Assembly (NCBI GenBank): GCA_913774795.1
Contig: CAJYIL010000476.1
Span: 1 to 13,522 of the forward strand
Origin: Pseudobdellovibrionaceae bacterium
Lineage (GTDB): Bacteria > Bdellovibrionota > Bdellovibrionia > Bdellovibrionales > JAMPXM01
Length of the DNA stretch: 13,522 bases
Direction of reading: 5' to 3'
Part shown: positions 6,409 to 13,522 of the stretch, one piece after another
How positions within the stretch are numbered: the first letter of the stretch is position 1
Layout: each line of letters starts with the position of its first letter
Position numbers and translations under genes: made by a program
Notes under the pieces: model-generated
The model's input: only the letters and a program-made list of their open reading frames with translations
Databases searched by the model: none
Told to the model about the DNA's origin: nothing

Positions 6409-6747
6409 ATGCGAATTGCATCGTCTCTCGGGATGCTTGAGAACTTTAAGACTTATCAAATCGCGAAGGAATATCATGCGCTCTGTTTGAAACAGCGCAT
6501 CCCGTATTATTTAAGAGATCAGCTCTATCGTGCAAGCTCGTCGATCGCACTCAACCTAGCGGAAGGTGCCGGCAAACAGGGCCCAAAAGATCAAAAGCGC
6601 TTCTACAGCATCGCTCTTGGTAGCCTTCGCGAGTGCCAAGCAATTTGCGATCTCGCTAACTGCAAAACCGAAACGCTTCACACCACAAGCAATAAGCTAG
6701 CAGCCCACCTGCTCGCGCTTCTCAAAACGAAAAAACATAAAACGTGA
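6409..6747 (+). CDS. Four-helix-bundle protein (23S rRNA intervening-sequence protein family)
   Basis: The product is 112 residues from ATG 6409, or 104 from the second ATG at 6433. The second start gives MLENFKTYQIAKEYHAL, which looks more like the family N-terminus. Four helices are predictable, at about 12-29, 34-54, 58-84 and 91-107. Family hallmarks are LRDQLYRASSSIALNLAEGAG (35-55) and KRFYSIALGSLRECQAICDL (63-82). Members were first seen in intervening sequences of 23S rRNA genes (for example in Leptospira); relatives include the Avd accessory proteins of diversity-generating retroelements. The bundle is basic and may bind nucleic acid, but its biochemical role is not established. Neither start has a good ribosome site. 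The TGA lies inside the right inverted repeat. The end of the gene is richer in A than its neighbours, which fits foreign origin. Confidence 0.88.
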   Translation: MRIASSLGMLENFKTYQIAKEYHALCLKQRIPYYLRDQLYRASSSIALNLAEGAGKQGPKDQKRFYSIALGSLRECQAICDLANCKTETLHTTSNKLAAHLLALLKTKKHKT

Positions 6748-6794
6748 ACACGTTCGTGAACATGAACGCGTACGTTTAGAACGTGCAAACGTTC
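6740..6794 (-). repeat. Right inverted-repeat arm with GAAC-type hexamers
   Basis: On the plus strand this reads AACGTG, AACACG, TTCGTG, AACATG, AACGCG in a six-base period, followed by CGTACG and AGAACGTGCAAACGTTC. It pairs with the left arm in three blocks and includes the stop codon of the four-helix-bundle gene. Parts are near-palindromic on their own (for example GAACACGTTC), so local hairpins compete with the long stem. Confidence 0.75.
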
Positions 6795-6800
6795 CCCCAA

Positions 6801-6850
6801 GCTCAAGGCATAAAAAAAGGCCGACTCCTCAGAGTCGACCTTTTTTGAGC
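6801..6850. terminator. Bidirectional intrinsic terminator
   Basis: CGACTC (6822-6827) pairs with GAGTCG (6832-6837) around a CTCA loop. GG/CC and a run of six A/T pairs (6813-6818 with 6841-6846) extend the stem, with one C-A mismatch, and GCTCAA/TTGAGC close it outside. The A-run and T-run give a U-tract on either strand. It therefore serves both the four-helix-bundle gene and the convergent RRM gene, which stops at 6867. Confidence 0.9.
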
Positions 6851-6866
6851 AACAAGCTCGCTGGAA

Positions 6867-7229
6867 TTACCAACGATCTCCGCCGCCGCCGCCGCCACGG
6901 CCGCCGCCGAAGCCGCCGCCACCGCCGCGTCCGCCGCCGCCGCCGCCGAAGCCACGACCGCCGCCGCCGCCTTCACGAGGCGCCATTGGTTTTGCTTCAG
7001 AGACAGTCATAGGGCGACCTTCCCACTGAGTGCCGTTGAATTTTTGAATAGCGGCTGCAGCTTCTTCATCAGTCGACATTTCGACGAATCCGAAACCTTT
7101 CGAGCGTCCCGATTCGCGATCAGTGATGATGCGAGCAGAAGCGACGTTGCCGCATTCTTGGAATGTCTCGAGGAGAACTTGCTCCGTTGCTGAATATGGC
7201 AAGTTGCCGACGTAAAGTTTCTTACCCAT
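6867..7229 (-). CDS. RRM RNA-binding protein with Gly/Arg-rich tail
   Basis: The preferred ATG at 7229 has GGAGG five bases upstream and gives 120 residues. A longer reading from a TTG at 7241 would overlap that ribosome site. One RRM fills residues 3-80: RNP2 is LYVGNL (5-10) and RNP1 is KGFGFVEM (44-51), with the aromatic residues that stack on RNA bases. The tail (about 85-118) is almost all Gly, with spaced Arg and Phe (RGFGG, RGGGG), ending in DRW. This matches the small single-RRM, glycine-rich proteins of bacteria that resemble plant and cyanobacterial cold-induced RNA chaperones. Binding of cytoplasmic mRNA is the likely role; cold induction is only an inference. The Gly codons create a CCG-rich low-complexity stretch at about 6878-6970. 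It ends against the bidirectional terminator and is divergent from ndvB. Confidence 0.93.
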   Translation of the reverse strand: MGKKLYVGNLPYSATEQVLLETFQECGNVASARIITDRESGRSKGFGFVEMSTDEEAAAAIQKFNGTQWEGRPMTVSEAKPMAPREGGGGGRGFGGGGGGRGGGGGFGGGRGGGGGGDRW

Positions 7230-7234
7230 GTGAA

Positions 7235-7239
7235 CCTCC
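7235..7239 (-). promoter_or_regulatory. Strong ribosome binding site of the RRM gene
   Basis: GGAGG on the minus strand, five bases before the ATG at 7229. It decides the start in favour of MGKKLYVGNL over the longer TTG reading. Confidence 0.85.
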
Positions 7240-7244
7240 AAAGG

Positions 7245-7284
7245 CCAGGGGGCTGATTCGGAGATCTCGGACGGAATGCCCTGG
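7245..7284 (-). other. Possible stem-loop in the RRM leader
   Basis: CCAGGG (7245-7250) and CCCTGG (7279-7284) are complementary around a 28-base loop that contains the palindrome GAGATCTC. The structure ends just before the ribosome site, so it might influence translation. The rest of the 7230-7404 divergent gap holds both promoters, but I cannot place a convincing -35/-10 for either gene. Confidence 0.25.
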
Positions 7285-7390
7285 GGACTCGAAACAAGCA
7301 GCTAAACTTCGACTCCCACCCTAGCAGTTCTTGAATAAAGAGTCACTTGATTCTGTTGGCGAAATTCTCAATGGTGGGGGCTTGCCTGAA

Positions 7391-7396
7391 GAAGGA
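7391..7396 (+). promoter_or_regulatory. Ribosome binding site that fixes the GTG start of ndvB
   Basis: GAAGGA, eight bases before GTG at 7405. The reading frame has a TGA at 7387-7389, so this GTG is the first usable start. The residues after it match the family N-terminus. Confidence 0.75.
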
Positions 7397-7404
7397 AAAA
7401 TCCT

Positions 7405-10400
7405 GTGTTCCTAAAGCGACTTCCCCGTTCGACCTTCCTTAATTATGAAGAGCCGATCCGCTCTGAGATCTTTTCAACGACCCGCCTTGAACAGCACGCC
7501 GAGAGTCTGGCCCGAGCTCAGACGATCACCGGCAATCCCCGCAAGGGTCGCAGCCTTGAAGCCCGAACTAAAGAAAATGCCCTGGTCCTCGAAGAGGCTT
7601 ATCACGAGTTATTGCGCGCAGTTGAAGAGAAGCGCGCCATCACGCCTGCGGCAGAATGGCTCATCGACAACTTCCATATCGTCCGGGCTCAGCTCAAAGA
7701 TATTCGAGAACACCTTCCGCCTGCTTACTACCGCGAACTCCCGAAGATCGCGGAAGGGCCTTTGGCCGGACTTCCGCGCGTCTACGGGATCGCTTGGGCT
7801 TTCGTCGCGCACACCGATTCGCGTTTCGATCCAGAACTCCTGAAGATCTTCTTAGCCGCGTATCAGCGCGTTCAACCCCTGAAAATTGGTGAACTCTGGG
7901 CGCTGCCGATTACGCTGCGCCTCGTTTTGATCGAAAACCTGCGCAGAATTGCAGCACGACTGATCGGTTCTCAGCGCATGCGCCTCGAAGCCGACCACAT
8001 CGCGGATTCTCTTTTGGGCGTCGGCGAAATCGCGCCGCAAAAAGCTGAAGACGTCATCGCCAGCCTGAAGTCGAAACCGATCAAACAAGCGTTTGCCGTC
8101 CAGATTCTCCAGCGCCTTCGTTTTCAAGAAGCCCGCGTTGGCGATCTACTGAAATTCATCGATGAGCGCCTCGCCTCTGAAAACAAAGAGATCGAATCGC
8201 TCGTGAGCGCCGAGCACACTGCGCAAGCTGCCGCGAACGTGACCGTTCGCAACATCATCACGTCATCACGCCTCATGTCGGCCTACGACTGGACAGAGTT
8301 CTTCGAAGCCGAGAGTTACGTCGATCAAATCATGCGCGAAGGTTCGCGTTTCGCGGAAATGGATTTCGCCACGCGCGACCGTTACCGCCACGCAGTCGAA
8401 GATCTCGCGCGTCGTTCCACTCTCTCAGAAATTGAAATTTCGAAACGCGTGATTGAAGTTTCGCGAGCGAACGACCGTGATCCAGGTTTCTACTTGATCG
8501 ACGACGGCCGAGCCGAATTCGAGAGAACAGTCAAATTCCAACCGACGCTCTCGCGCACGCTCACACGCTTCTACGTCAAATACGCGACGCCACTTTACCT
8601 CGGCGCCATTCTTCTGCTCACGATCGCGATCTCTCTCATTGTCGGATTCAATTCATTCCAAGACAACGGCCATTGGGCTGCGAAACTCGCGATCGCTTTT
8701 TGCGTCATTTTTGTCGCGTCGGAACTGGCACTCGCCATCGTCAACCGACTGACCGTTGCGGTCCTCGGTCCGAAGCATTTGCCGAGACTTAAATTCGAAA
8801 AAGGCATTCCGGAAGATCGCCGTACATTCATCGTCGTTCCAACCCTGATCACTCAAGCTGATCGCATTCGCGAACAGCTCGAACAACTCGAAGTCCATTA
8901 TCTCGCAAACCAAGATCCTCAAATTTACTTGGGCCTGCTTTCGGATTTCGCCGACTCGCGCACCGAGCAGACCGATCACGACGACGAGCTTCTTCGAGTC
9001 GCCGCGAACGAACTCTCGATTCTGAATTCAAGACACCCGGCGGAGGAGGGCGCTCCTCCGCGGTTCGCGATCTATCATCGCCGCCGCCTCTACAACAAAG
9101 CCGAAGACCGTTGGATGGGCTGGGAGAGAAAACGCGGCAAGCTCGAGGAGTTTAACAAACTTCTCCTCGGCGATAACGAGACGTCTTATGTTGCGCTCCC
9201 GGGAGGAGATTTGCGAGTGCCATCAGGCGTTCGCTACGTCATCACCCTCGACGCCGATACCAAACTTCCGAGAGGGGCCGCGACCCAACTCGTGGGAACG
9301 ATGTCGCATCCCCTGAATCATCCGACGTTCGACCCGAAAAAAAATCGCGTCACGAGCGGATACGGAATTTTGCAACCTCGCGTGACACCGTCTCTCCCGC
9401 TCACCTCGGATACGACGACGTTCCAGCGGCTGTCGACAGGTCGCTCGGGAATGGATCCCTACGCGTCGGCGGTCTCTGACGTTTATCAAGATTTGTTCGG
9501 AGAAGGTTCGTTCACCGGAAAAGGCATTTACGATGTCGCGGCTTTTGAGCGCGCTTTGCGAGGAAGAATCCCGGAGAATTCGGTCCTTTCGCACGATTTG
9601 CTCGAAGGCAACTTCGTTCGCTGCGGATTTTTATCCGACGTCGAGTTCTTCGAGGACTTCCCTTCTCACATCGGTGTCGCGGCAATGCGAATGCACCGCT
9701 GGACGCGCGGAGATTGGCAACTTCTACCTTGGATCTTTGGCCCGCGGGGCCGCGCGATCTCGGCAATCGGCCACTGGAAAATGTTCGACAACTTGAGACG
9801 AAGCCTCATTCCGCCCATCTTGCTTCTCCTCTTTTTCTTGTCCTTCATGTTCGACGCCGTTCATCCCGGCGCGCTCGTTACTTTGATCGTCATCGGGCTC
9901 TCCTACCCGGCGCTCATAACTCTGTGGGGTGACCTCTGGCCGAGACGTCGCAACGTCGCGTTCATCAAACACCTCGCCTACACTCTCGAAGAGTTTAAAA
10001 CGGGCTTCGAGCGTTTTGTTCTCTCCGTCATCCTTCTTCCTTATATGGCAACGACGTCCCTCGATGCGATTGGCAAAGCGACGCTCCGATTGTTCGTGAC
10101 GAGAAGAAAAATGCTCGAGTGGACGACGGCCGCGCAATCGAAGGCCGCTGCTTCGCTAAACCTTCGCGTTTTCATTAAGTCACTGACGGCGGCGGTGGCG
10201 GTCGCGCTCATCGGCTGCGTCCTCACGTTCATCTTTAATCGTGAGTATTTTCCGTTTACTCTGCCTCCGGTGATCTTGTGGTGCTTTGCTCCGGCGCTCG
10301 CGCAGTATTTCTCGCGCCCGCCGAAGAAGAGAATCATGCGGCCTCTGAAAGCCGAAGATGTTCAGCTTCTTCAGTCGACGGCCCGCCGTACCTGGAGATT

Positions 10401-13400
10401 CTTTGCGACCTTCGTGACGGCCGAAGAAAATTGGCTCCCGCCAGATAACTTCCAGGAAGATCCTCTCCCGGTCATCGCTCACAGATCGTCGCCGACGAAC
10501 TTCGGTCTTTATCTTCTCTCGACGCTCGCGGCGATGGATTTCGGCTGGATCGGCCGAACCGAAACCGTCGAACGTATCGAGAACACGCTGAAGACCCTGA
10601 CGAAACTACCGCGTCACCGCGGTCACTTCTACAACTGGTATGAAACGACGGGCGCGCGCCCGCTCGAGCCTCGCTATATCTCATCGGTCGATAACGGCAA
10701 CCTCACTGGCCACCTCTACGCGGTCGCGCAAGGTCTCGAAGAGATTCTTACGAAGCCGCTTCAAGTTTCAGGATTCAATCGCGGCAGCCTCGATACGCTG
10801 TTGCTGCTCGAGCAAGAGATCAACGTCCACGCAAAGCAAAATCCGTCCGCAGATTTAACTTACGTTTTGCAGGCGTTCTCGGACTTAGCGTCTCGTCTTT
10901 TCTTACCCGATCACTTAATCGCGGATCGCCTGGCCCACTGGGAAGCCTTGAAGTCGCTTGCAAACGGCCTCGTGAAACAAGCGAAAACGTTTGTTGGCGA
11001 TCCGGCTCAAGCCGGGCGCGAAGAGATTCTGGGCTGGTCGCGCGCTCTTCACAACGATGTTCACTCGTCTGCGGCCGACTTCATTCGTCTTCAATCGTGG
11101 TCGGAGTTCATCAACGAAACCTTCCCGCCTGAAGCCTCTCTCGAAGATCGGTACTGGTGGGAGGGCGTGCGCGGTCAACTCGATCGCCAGGTGTCGGTCC
11201 TCGATCTTCCTTCGTTTGCGACCCGCTTGGTGGTTGACGTCGTCGAGTTTAAGAAAGCTCGCAAAGGGCACGCACCGATTTTCCTCGACACGCTTCTTGA
11301 ATCACTTGAGTCGTCGATCACGGAGTCGAGAGCGCTCGTCTCGCGCATTCGTGAATCACAAAAAATCTGCCGCCAACTCTGTCATGAGATGGATTTCAAG
11401 CTTCTCTACGATCCGGTGAGAAAGCTCTTCTCGATCGGCATGAGAGTTCCCGAAGATCAGCTCGACCCGTCGTACTACGATCTTTTGGCCAGCGAAGCTC
11501 GCTTGACGTCGTTCATCGCGATCGCGAAAGGCGATATTCCGGTCTCGCACTGGTTTAGCCTCGGAAGAACACTCGTTTCGGCCGGAGCGGGTTCGGCTCT
11601 CGTTTCATGGTCGGGCTCGATGTTCGAATACTTGATGCCTTCGATCGTCATGAGAAATCCTGAGGGTTCCTTGCTCGATGAGACGTGCAAACGAGCCGTC
11701 ATCAGACAAATTGAGTACGGCACTGAAAAAGGCACACCGTGGGGAATTTCGGAGTCGGCTTACAACAAGCGCGACTTCCAACTCACCTATCAGTACTCGA
11801 ACTTTGGTCTTCCGGATTTAGGATTGAAACGGGGGCTCGGAGCCGACCACGTCATTGCTCCGTACGCGACGCTTCTCGCTTCGATGTATGAGCCGACTCA
11901 AGCAGCCGAAAACCTTCTCCGCATCCAAGAGATCGGCGGATCAGGCCCTTACGGCTATTACGAAGCGATCGACTTCACACCGTCGCGTCTCCCAGAAGGC
12001 CGCACGTGCGCAACCGTGAAGTGCTACATGGCCCACCACCAAGGCATGGGTCTCGTGGCGCTCGCGAACATTTTTAAGAACCAATCGATGCAACGACGAT
12101 TCCACGCCGATCCGGCGATTCAGGCGACCGAGTTGCTCTTGCAGGAGCGCACTCCGCGCACGATCGGTACACTTCCGACCGCCGAAGAGCCTGTCGAGAT
12201 CGACGTCGTTCGCGAGCAAGTCGAACACATCGCGCGAAAGTATCACACGGTCGATCGCCCGGTTCCGACGACCCAGCTTCTTTCGAACGGCGAATACACG
12301 GTCATGCTGACATCGGCCGGATCCGGATTTTCGCGCTCAAAAGAAATGGCCGTCACTCGTTGGCGCGAAGACGTCACCCGAGATCACTACGGGCAGTTCA
12401 TTTACTTGAAAGACGTCGAGTCGAAGAAGGTTTGGTCGGCTGGCTACCAGCCTGTTGGTGCGAGCGCTGACTCCTACGAGGTTTCTTTCGCGGAAGACCG
12501 CGCCCGTATTATCCGCGAAGACGCCGACATCGTGAGCGATCTCGAAGTCTTCGTTTCAAGCGAAGAGAACGCCGAAGTCCGCAGGCTCACTTTGACAAAC
12601 CGCGGTTCCACCAGCCGAGAGATCGAAGTCACTTCGTACGGAGAAGTCGTACTGACTTCGCACAACGCCGACGTCGCTCACCCCGCCTTTCAGAACCTCT
12701 TCATCGAGACCGAGTTTAAGCAAGAGCTCAACGCGCTGATTGCTTCGCGGCGCCCGCGTTCGAATAAAGATAAGCGGCAGTGGATGATGCACGTTTTGAA
12801 AACCGACCGACACGCGACCGGGCGCCTTCAATACGAAACCGACCGTGCGCAGTTCATCGGCCGCGGGCGAAACGCCCGGAGCCCGCAAGCGATTTTCGAT
12901 CGCGAAAAGCTCTCAGGCACGGTAGGGCCGGTGCTTGATCCGATCGTCTCCCTGAGAACGCGCGTGAAACTCGCGCCGGGTGTTTCGACCAATCTCACTT
13001 TCGCGACCGGCGTTGCCGAGACACGAAACGAAATTGAAATGATGGCGGAGAAGTACAATGACCCGGCCGTCTTCGCGCGGGTGAGCGACATGGCCTGGAC
13101 GCAAGCGCAAGTGAAACTCTATCACTTGGGTCTTGAACCGGATGAAGCGCATTTGTTCCAGCGTTTAACCTCGCGGTTGATCTACTCGGATCCTTCGCTG
13201 CGTCCGTCGCCAGATCTTCTGAAGCGAAACGTAAAAGACGTCACGGGTCTCTGGGCTCACGGCATCTCCGGCGATCATCCGATCGTGCTCGTTCGCATCG
13301 ATGACATCGAAGACCGAAATCTCGTGCGTCAGCTTTTGAAAGCGCAAGTCTACTTGGGCACGAAGGGCTTCATTCTTGATCTTGTGATCTTGAACGAAAA

Positions 13401-13522
13401 AGCCAATTCCTATGCCCAAGAGCTTCAGCAGACTCTCGAAGCGATGGCGCGATCGATCCATACTCCGCACGGAATTGGCGTCACCGCCGGCAAAGTTTTT
13501 GTCTTAAGAGGCGATCTCCTGA
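7405..13522 (+). CDS. ndvB: Cyclic beta-1,2-glucan synthase (NdvB/Cgs), 3'-truncated by the window end
   Basis: One uninterrupted frame of 2,039 codons runs off the window. The family enzyme makes cyclic beta-1,2-glucan from UDP-glucose at the inner membrane, for periplasmic osmoprotection. The N-terminal region (1-390) starts with the typical EPIRSEIFSTTRLEQHAESLA block. Two membrane segments follow (about 396-415 and 424-447). The GT84 glucosyltransferase has the D616-A-D618 metal motif with TKLPRGAA, H730-D-L-L-E-G, and H764-R-W-T-R-G-D-W-Q. Further membrane segments are at about 800-840, 872-890, 926-944 and 953-970. The cyclisation (GH189-type) domain, about 990-1560, shows SPTNFGLYLLSTLAA, HFYNWYET, GTPWGISESAYN (1443-1454) and YMAHHQGM (1541-1548). 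The first part of the GH94-associated region begins at about 1620. Rhizobial NdvB is about 2,830 residues, so the GH94 catalytic barrel should lie beyond the window. All motifs seen are intact. Confidence 0.95.
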   Translation, partial: MFLKRLPRSTFLNYEEPIRSEIFSTTRLEQHAESLARAQTITGNPRKGRSLEARTKENALVLEEAYHELLRAVEEKRAITPAAEWLIDNFHIVRAQLKDIREHLPPAYYRELPKIAEGPLAGLPRVYGIAWAFVAHTDSRFDPELLKIFLAAYQRVQPLKIGELWALPITLRLVLIENLRRIAARLIGSQRMRLEADHIADSLLGVGEIAPQKAEDVIASLKSKPIKQAFAVQILQRLRFQEARVGDLLKFIDERLASENKEIESLVSAEHTAQAAANVTVRNIITSSRLMSAYDWTEFFEAESYVDQIMREGSRFAEMDFATRDRYRHAVEDLARRSTLSEIEISKRVIEVSRANDRDPGFYLIDDGRAEFERTVKFQPTLSRTLTRFYVKYATPLYLGAILLLTIAISLIVGFNSFQDNGHWAAKLAIAFCVIFVASELALAIVNRLTVAVLGPKHLPRLKFEKGIPEDRRTFIVVPTLITQADRIREQLEQLEVHYLANQDPQIYLGLLSDFADSRTEQTDHDDELLRVAANELSILNSRHPAEEGAPPRFAIYHRRRLYNKAEDRWMGWERKRGKLEEFNKLLLGDNETSYVALPGGDLRVPSGVRYVITLDADTKLPRGAATQLVGTMSHPLNHPTFDPKKNRVTSGYGILQPRVTPSLPLTSDTTTFQRLSTGRSGMDPYASAVSDVYQDLFGEGSFTGKGIYDVAAFERALRGRIPENSVLSHDLLEGNFVRCGFLSDVEFFEDFPSHIGVAAMRMHRWTRGDWQLLPWIFGPRGRAISAIGHWKMFDNLRRSLIPPILLLLFFLSFMFDAVHPGALVTLIVIGLSYPALITLWGDLWPRRRNVAFIKHLAYTLEEFKTGFERFVLSVILLPYMATTSLDAIGKATLRLFVTRRKMLEWTTAAQSKAAASLNLRVFIKSLTAAVAVALIGCVLTFIFNREYFPFTLPPVILWCFAPALAQYFSRPPKKRIMRPLKAEDVQLLQSTARRTWRFFATFVTAEENWLPPDNFQEDPLPVIAHRSSPTNFGLYLLSTLAAMDFGWIGRTETVERIENTLKTLTKLPRHRGHFYNWYETTGARPLEPRYISSVDNGNLTGHLYAVAQGLEEILTKPLQVSGFNRGSLDTLLLLEQEINVHAKQNPSADLTYVLQAFSDLASRLFLPDHLIADRLAHWEALKSLANGLVKQAKTFVGDPAQAGREEILGWSRALHNDVHSSAADFIRLQSWSEFINETFPPEASLEDRYWWEGVRGQLDRQVSVLDLPSFATRLVVDVVEFKKARKGHAPIFLDTLLESLESSITESRALVSRIRESQKICRQLCHEMDFKLLYDPVRKLFSIGMRVPEDQLDPSYYDLLASEARLTSFIAIAKGDIPVSHWFSLGRTLVSAGAGSALVSWSGSMFEYLMPSIVMRNPEGSLLDETCKRAVIRQIEYGTEKGTPWGISESAYNKRDFQLTYQYSNFGLPDLGLKRGLGADHVIAPYATLLASMYEPTQAAENLLRIQEIGGSGPYGYYEAIDFTPSRLPEGRTCATVKCYMAHHQGMGLVALANIFKNQSMQRRFHADPAIQATELLLQERTPRTIGTLPTAEEPVEIDVVREQVEHIARKYHTVDRPVPTTQLLSNGEYTVMLTSAGSGFSRSKEMAVTRWREDVTRDHYGQFIYLKDVESKKVWSAGYQPVGASADSYEVSFAEDRARIIREDADIVSDLEVFVSSEENAEVRRLTLTNRGSTSREIEVTSYGEVVLTSHNADVAHPAFQNLFIETEFKQELNALIASRRPRSNKDKRQWMMHVLKTDRHATGRLQYETDRAQFIGRGRNARSPQAIFDREKLSGTVGPVLDPIVSLRTRVKLAPGVSTNLTFATGVAETRNEIEMMAEKYNDPAVFARVSDMAWTQAQVKLYHLGLEPDEAHLFQRLTSRLIYSDPSLRPSPDLLKRNVKDVTGLWAHGISGDHPIVLVRIDDIEDRNLVRQLLKAQVYLGTKGFILDLVILNEKANSYAQELQQTLEAMARSIHTPHGIGVTAGKVFVLRGDLL

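Larger units (their letters stand above)
6361..6794. mobile_element. Putative free-standing intervening-sequence-like element: four-helix-bundle gene inside long inverted repeats
   Basis: The left arm (6361-6406) and right arm (6740-6794) are imperfect inverted repeats. GTTCACGTTT (6397-6406) pairs perfectly with AAACGTGAAC (6740-6749). CGTTCATGTTCA (6384-6395) pairs perfectly with TGAACATGAACG (6757-6768). The offset between them is one base on the left and seven on the right. Further out, ACGTTTG (6362-6368) pairs with CAAACGT (6786-6792). The arms are built from hexamers of the form GTTCAN on one strand. The complete gene between them would be the loop of a stem, as in the intervening sequences of 23S rRNA that encode the same protein family. 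No rRNA sequence flanks it here. Mobility is inferred from that resemblance; I saw no target duplication. Confidence 0.6.

Noticed and set aside
6305..6490. Small plus-strand frame of 61 codons over the left repeat arm
   Set aside because: It overlaps both the start of the YfcG-like gene and the four-helix-bundle gene, and its composition follows the repeat; no family resemblance or ribosome site.
6384..6768. An rRNA gene interrupted by an intervening sequence
   Set aside because: The flanks are protein genes (YfcG-like and RRM); I see no 23S rRNA sequence on either side.
6878..6970. CCG-rich low-complexity tract that looks like a tandem repeat
   Set aside because: It is the codon pattern of the Gly/Arg-rich tail of the RRM protein, not an independent repeat or CRISPR.
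7445..7843. Plus-strand ATG frame of 132 codons
   Set aside because: It overlaps the start of the glucan synthase in another frame and is Ser/Arg-rich without family features. The synthase frame from GTG 7405 is supported by homology-like blocks.
9724..10137. Long minus-strand open frame (137 codons) and many others antisense to the glucan synthase
   Set aside because: They lie opposite a clearly coding frame, are rich in Arg and Glu as expected from mirrored codon bias, and show no recognisable motif or ribosome site.

Overview
The window looks like chromosomal DNA from a free-living Gram-negative bacterium. The base composition is even and moderately GC-rich, and genes are tightly packed on both strands. 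Several products are exported: a lipoprotein with a lipobox, a secreted PQQ-type sugar dehydrogenase and an exported MsrA. The gene mix, and the style of the Cys-containing lipoprotein and the RRM-RGG protein, recall Bdellovibrionota or deltaproteobacteria-like lineages. That placement is an impression from the proteins, not a demonstrated assignment.

Layout. Bases 3-737 (+) are the C-terminal part of an unrecognised protein. It meets msrA (738-1352, -) stop to stop with no gap. A small lipoprotein gene (1437-1985, -) lies upstream of msrA and is divergent from a glucose/sorbosone dehydrogenase-family beta-propeller gene (2066-3256, +). That gene shares its stop bases (TTAA) with a convergent GTT1-like glutathione transferase (3253-3915, -), which is tightly coupled to an upstream HNH-type gene (3918-4265, -). 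Next on the minus strand come a DUF3095 gene with class III nucleotidyl cyclase-like motifs (4367-5536) and a YfcG-like glutathione-dependent disulfide reductase (5623-6315, TTG start).

The most unusual structure is at about 6361-6794. A gene for a four-helix-bundle protein (the 23S rRNA intervening-sequence protein family) lies between long imperfect inverted repeats built from GTTCAN/GAACRYG hexamers. The whole coding region would form the loop of a stem. The stop codon lies in the right arm, and an ATG lies two bases inside the left arm. No rRNA sequence flanks it, so it resembles a free-standing intervening-sequence element. A bidirectional hairpin terminator (6801-6850) separates it from an RRM RNA-binding protein with a Gly/Arg-rich tail (6867-7229, -).

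From 7405 to the window end, one open frame of at least 2,039 codons encodes the N-terminal three quarters or so of a cyclic beta-1,2-glucan synthase (NdvB/Cgs). It starts at a GTG behind a good Shine-Dalgarno site. The N-terminal region, the membrane-embedded GT84 glucosyltransferase, the cyclisation domain and the start of the GH94-associated part are visible. The GH94 catalytic domain lies beyond the window.

Functionally, MsrA and the two GSTs suggest a thiol/oxidative-repair flavour, and the glucan synthase an envelope or osmotic role. Apart from the HNH-GST pair, nothing shows that these genes form one pathway. Gaps between genes are all under 200 bases.
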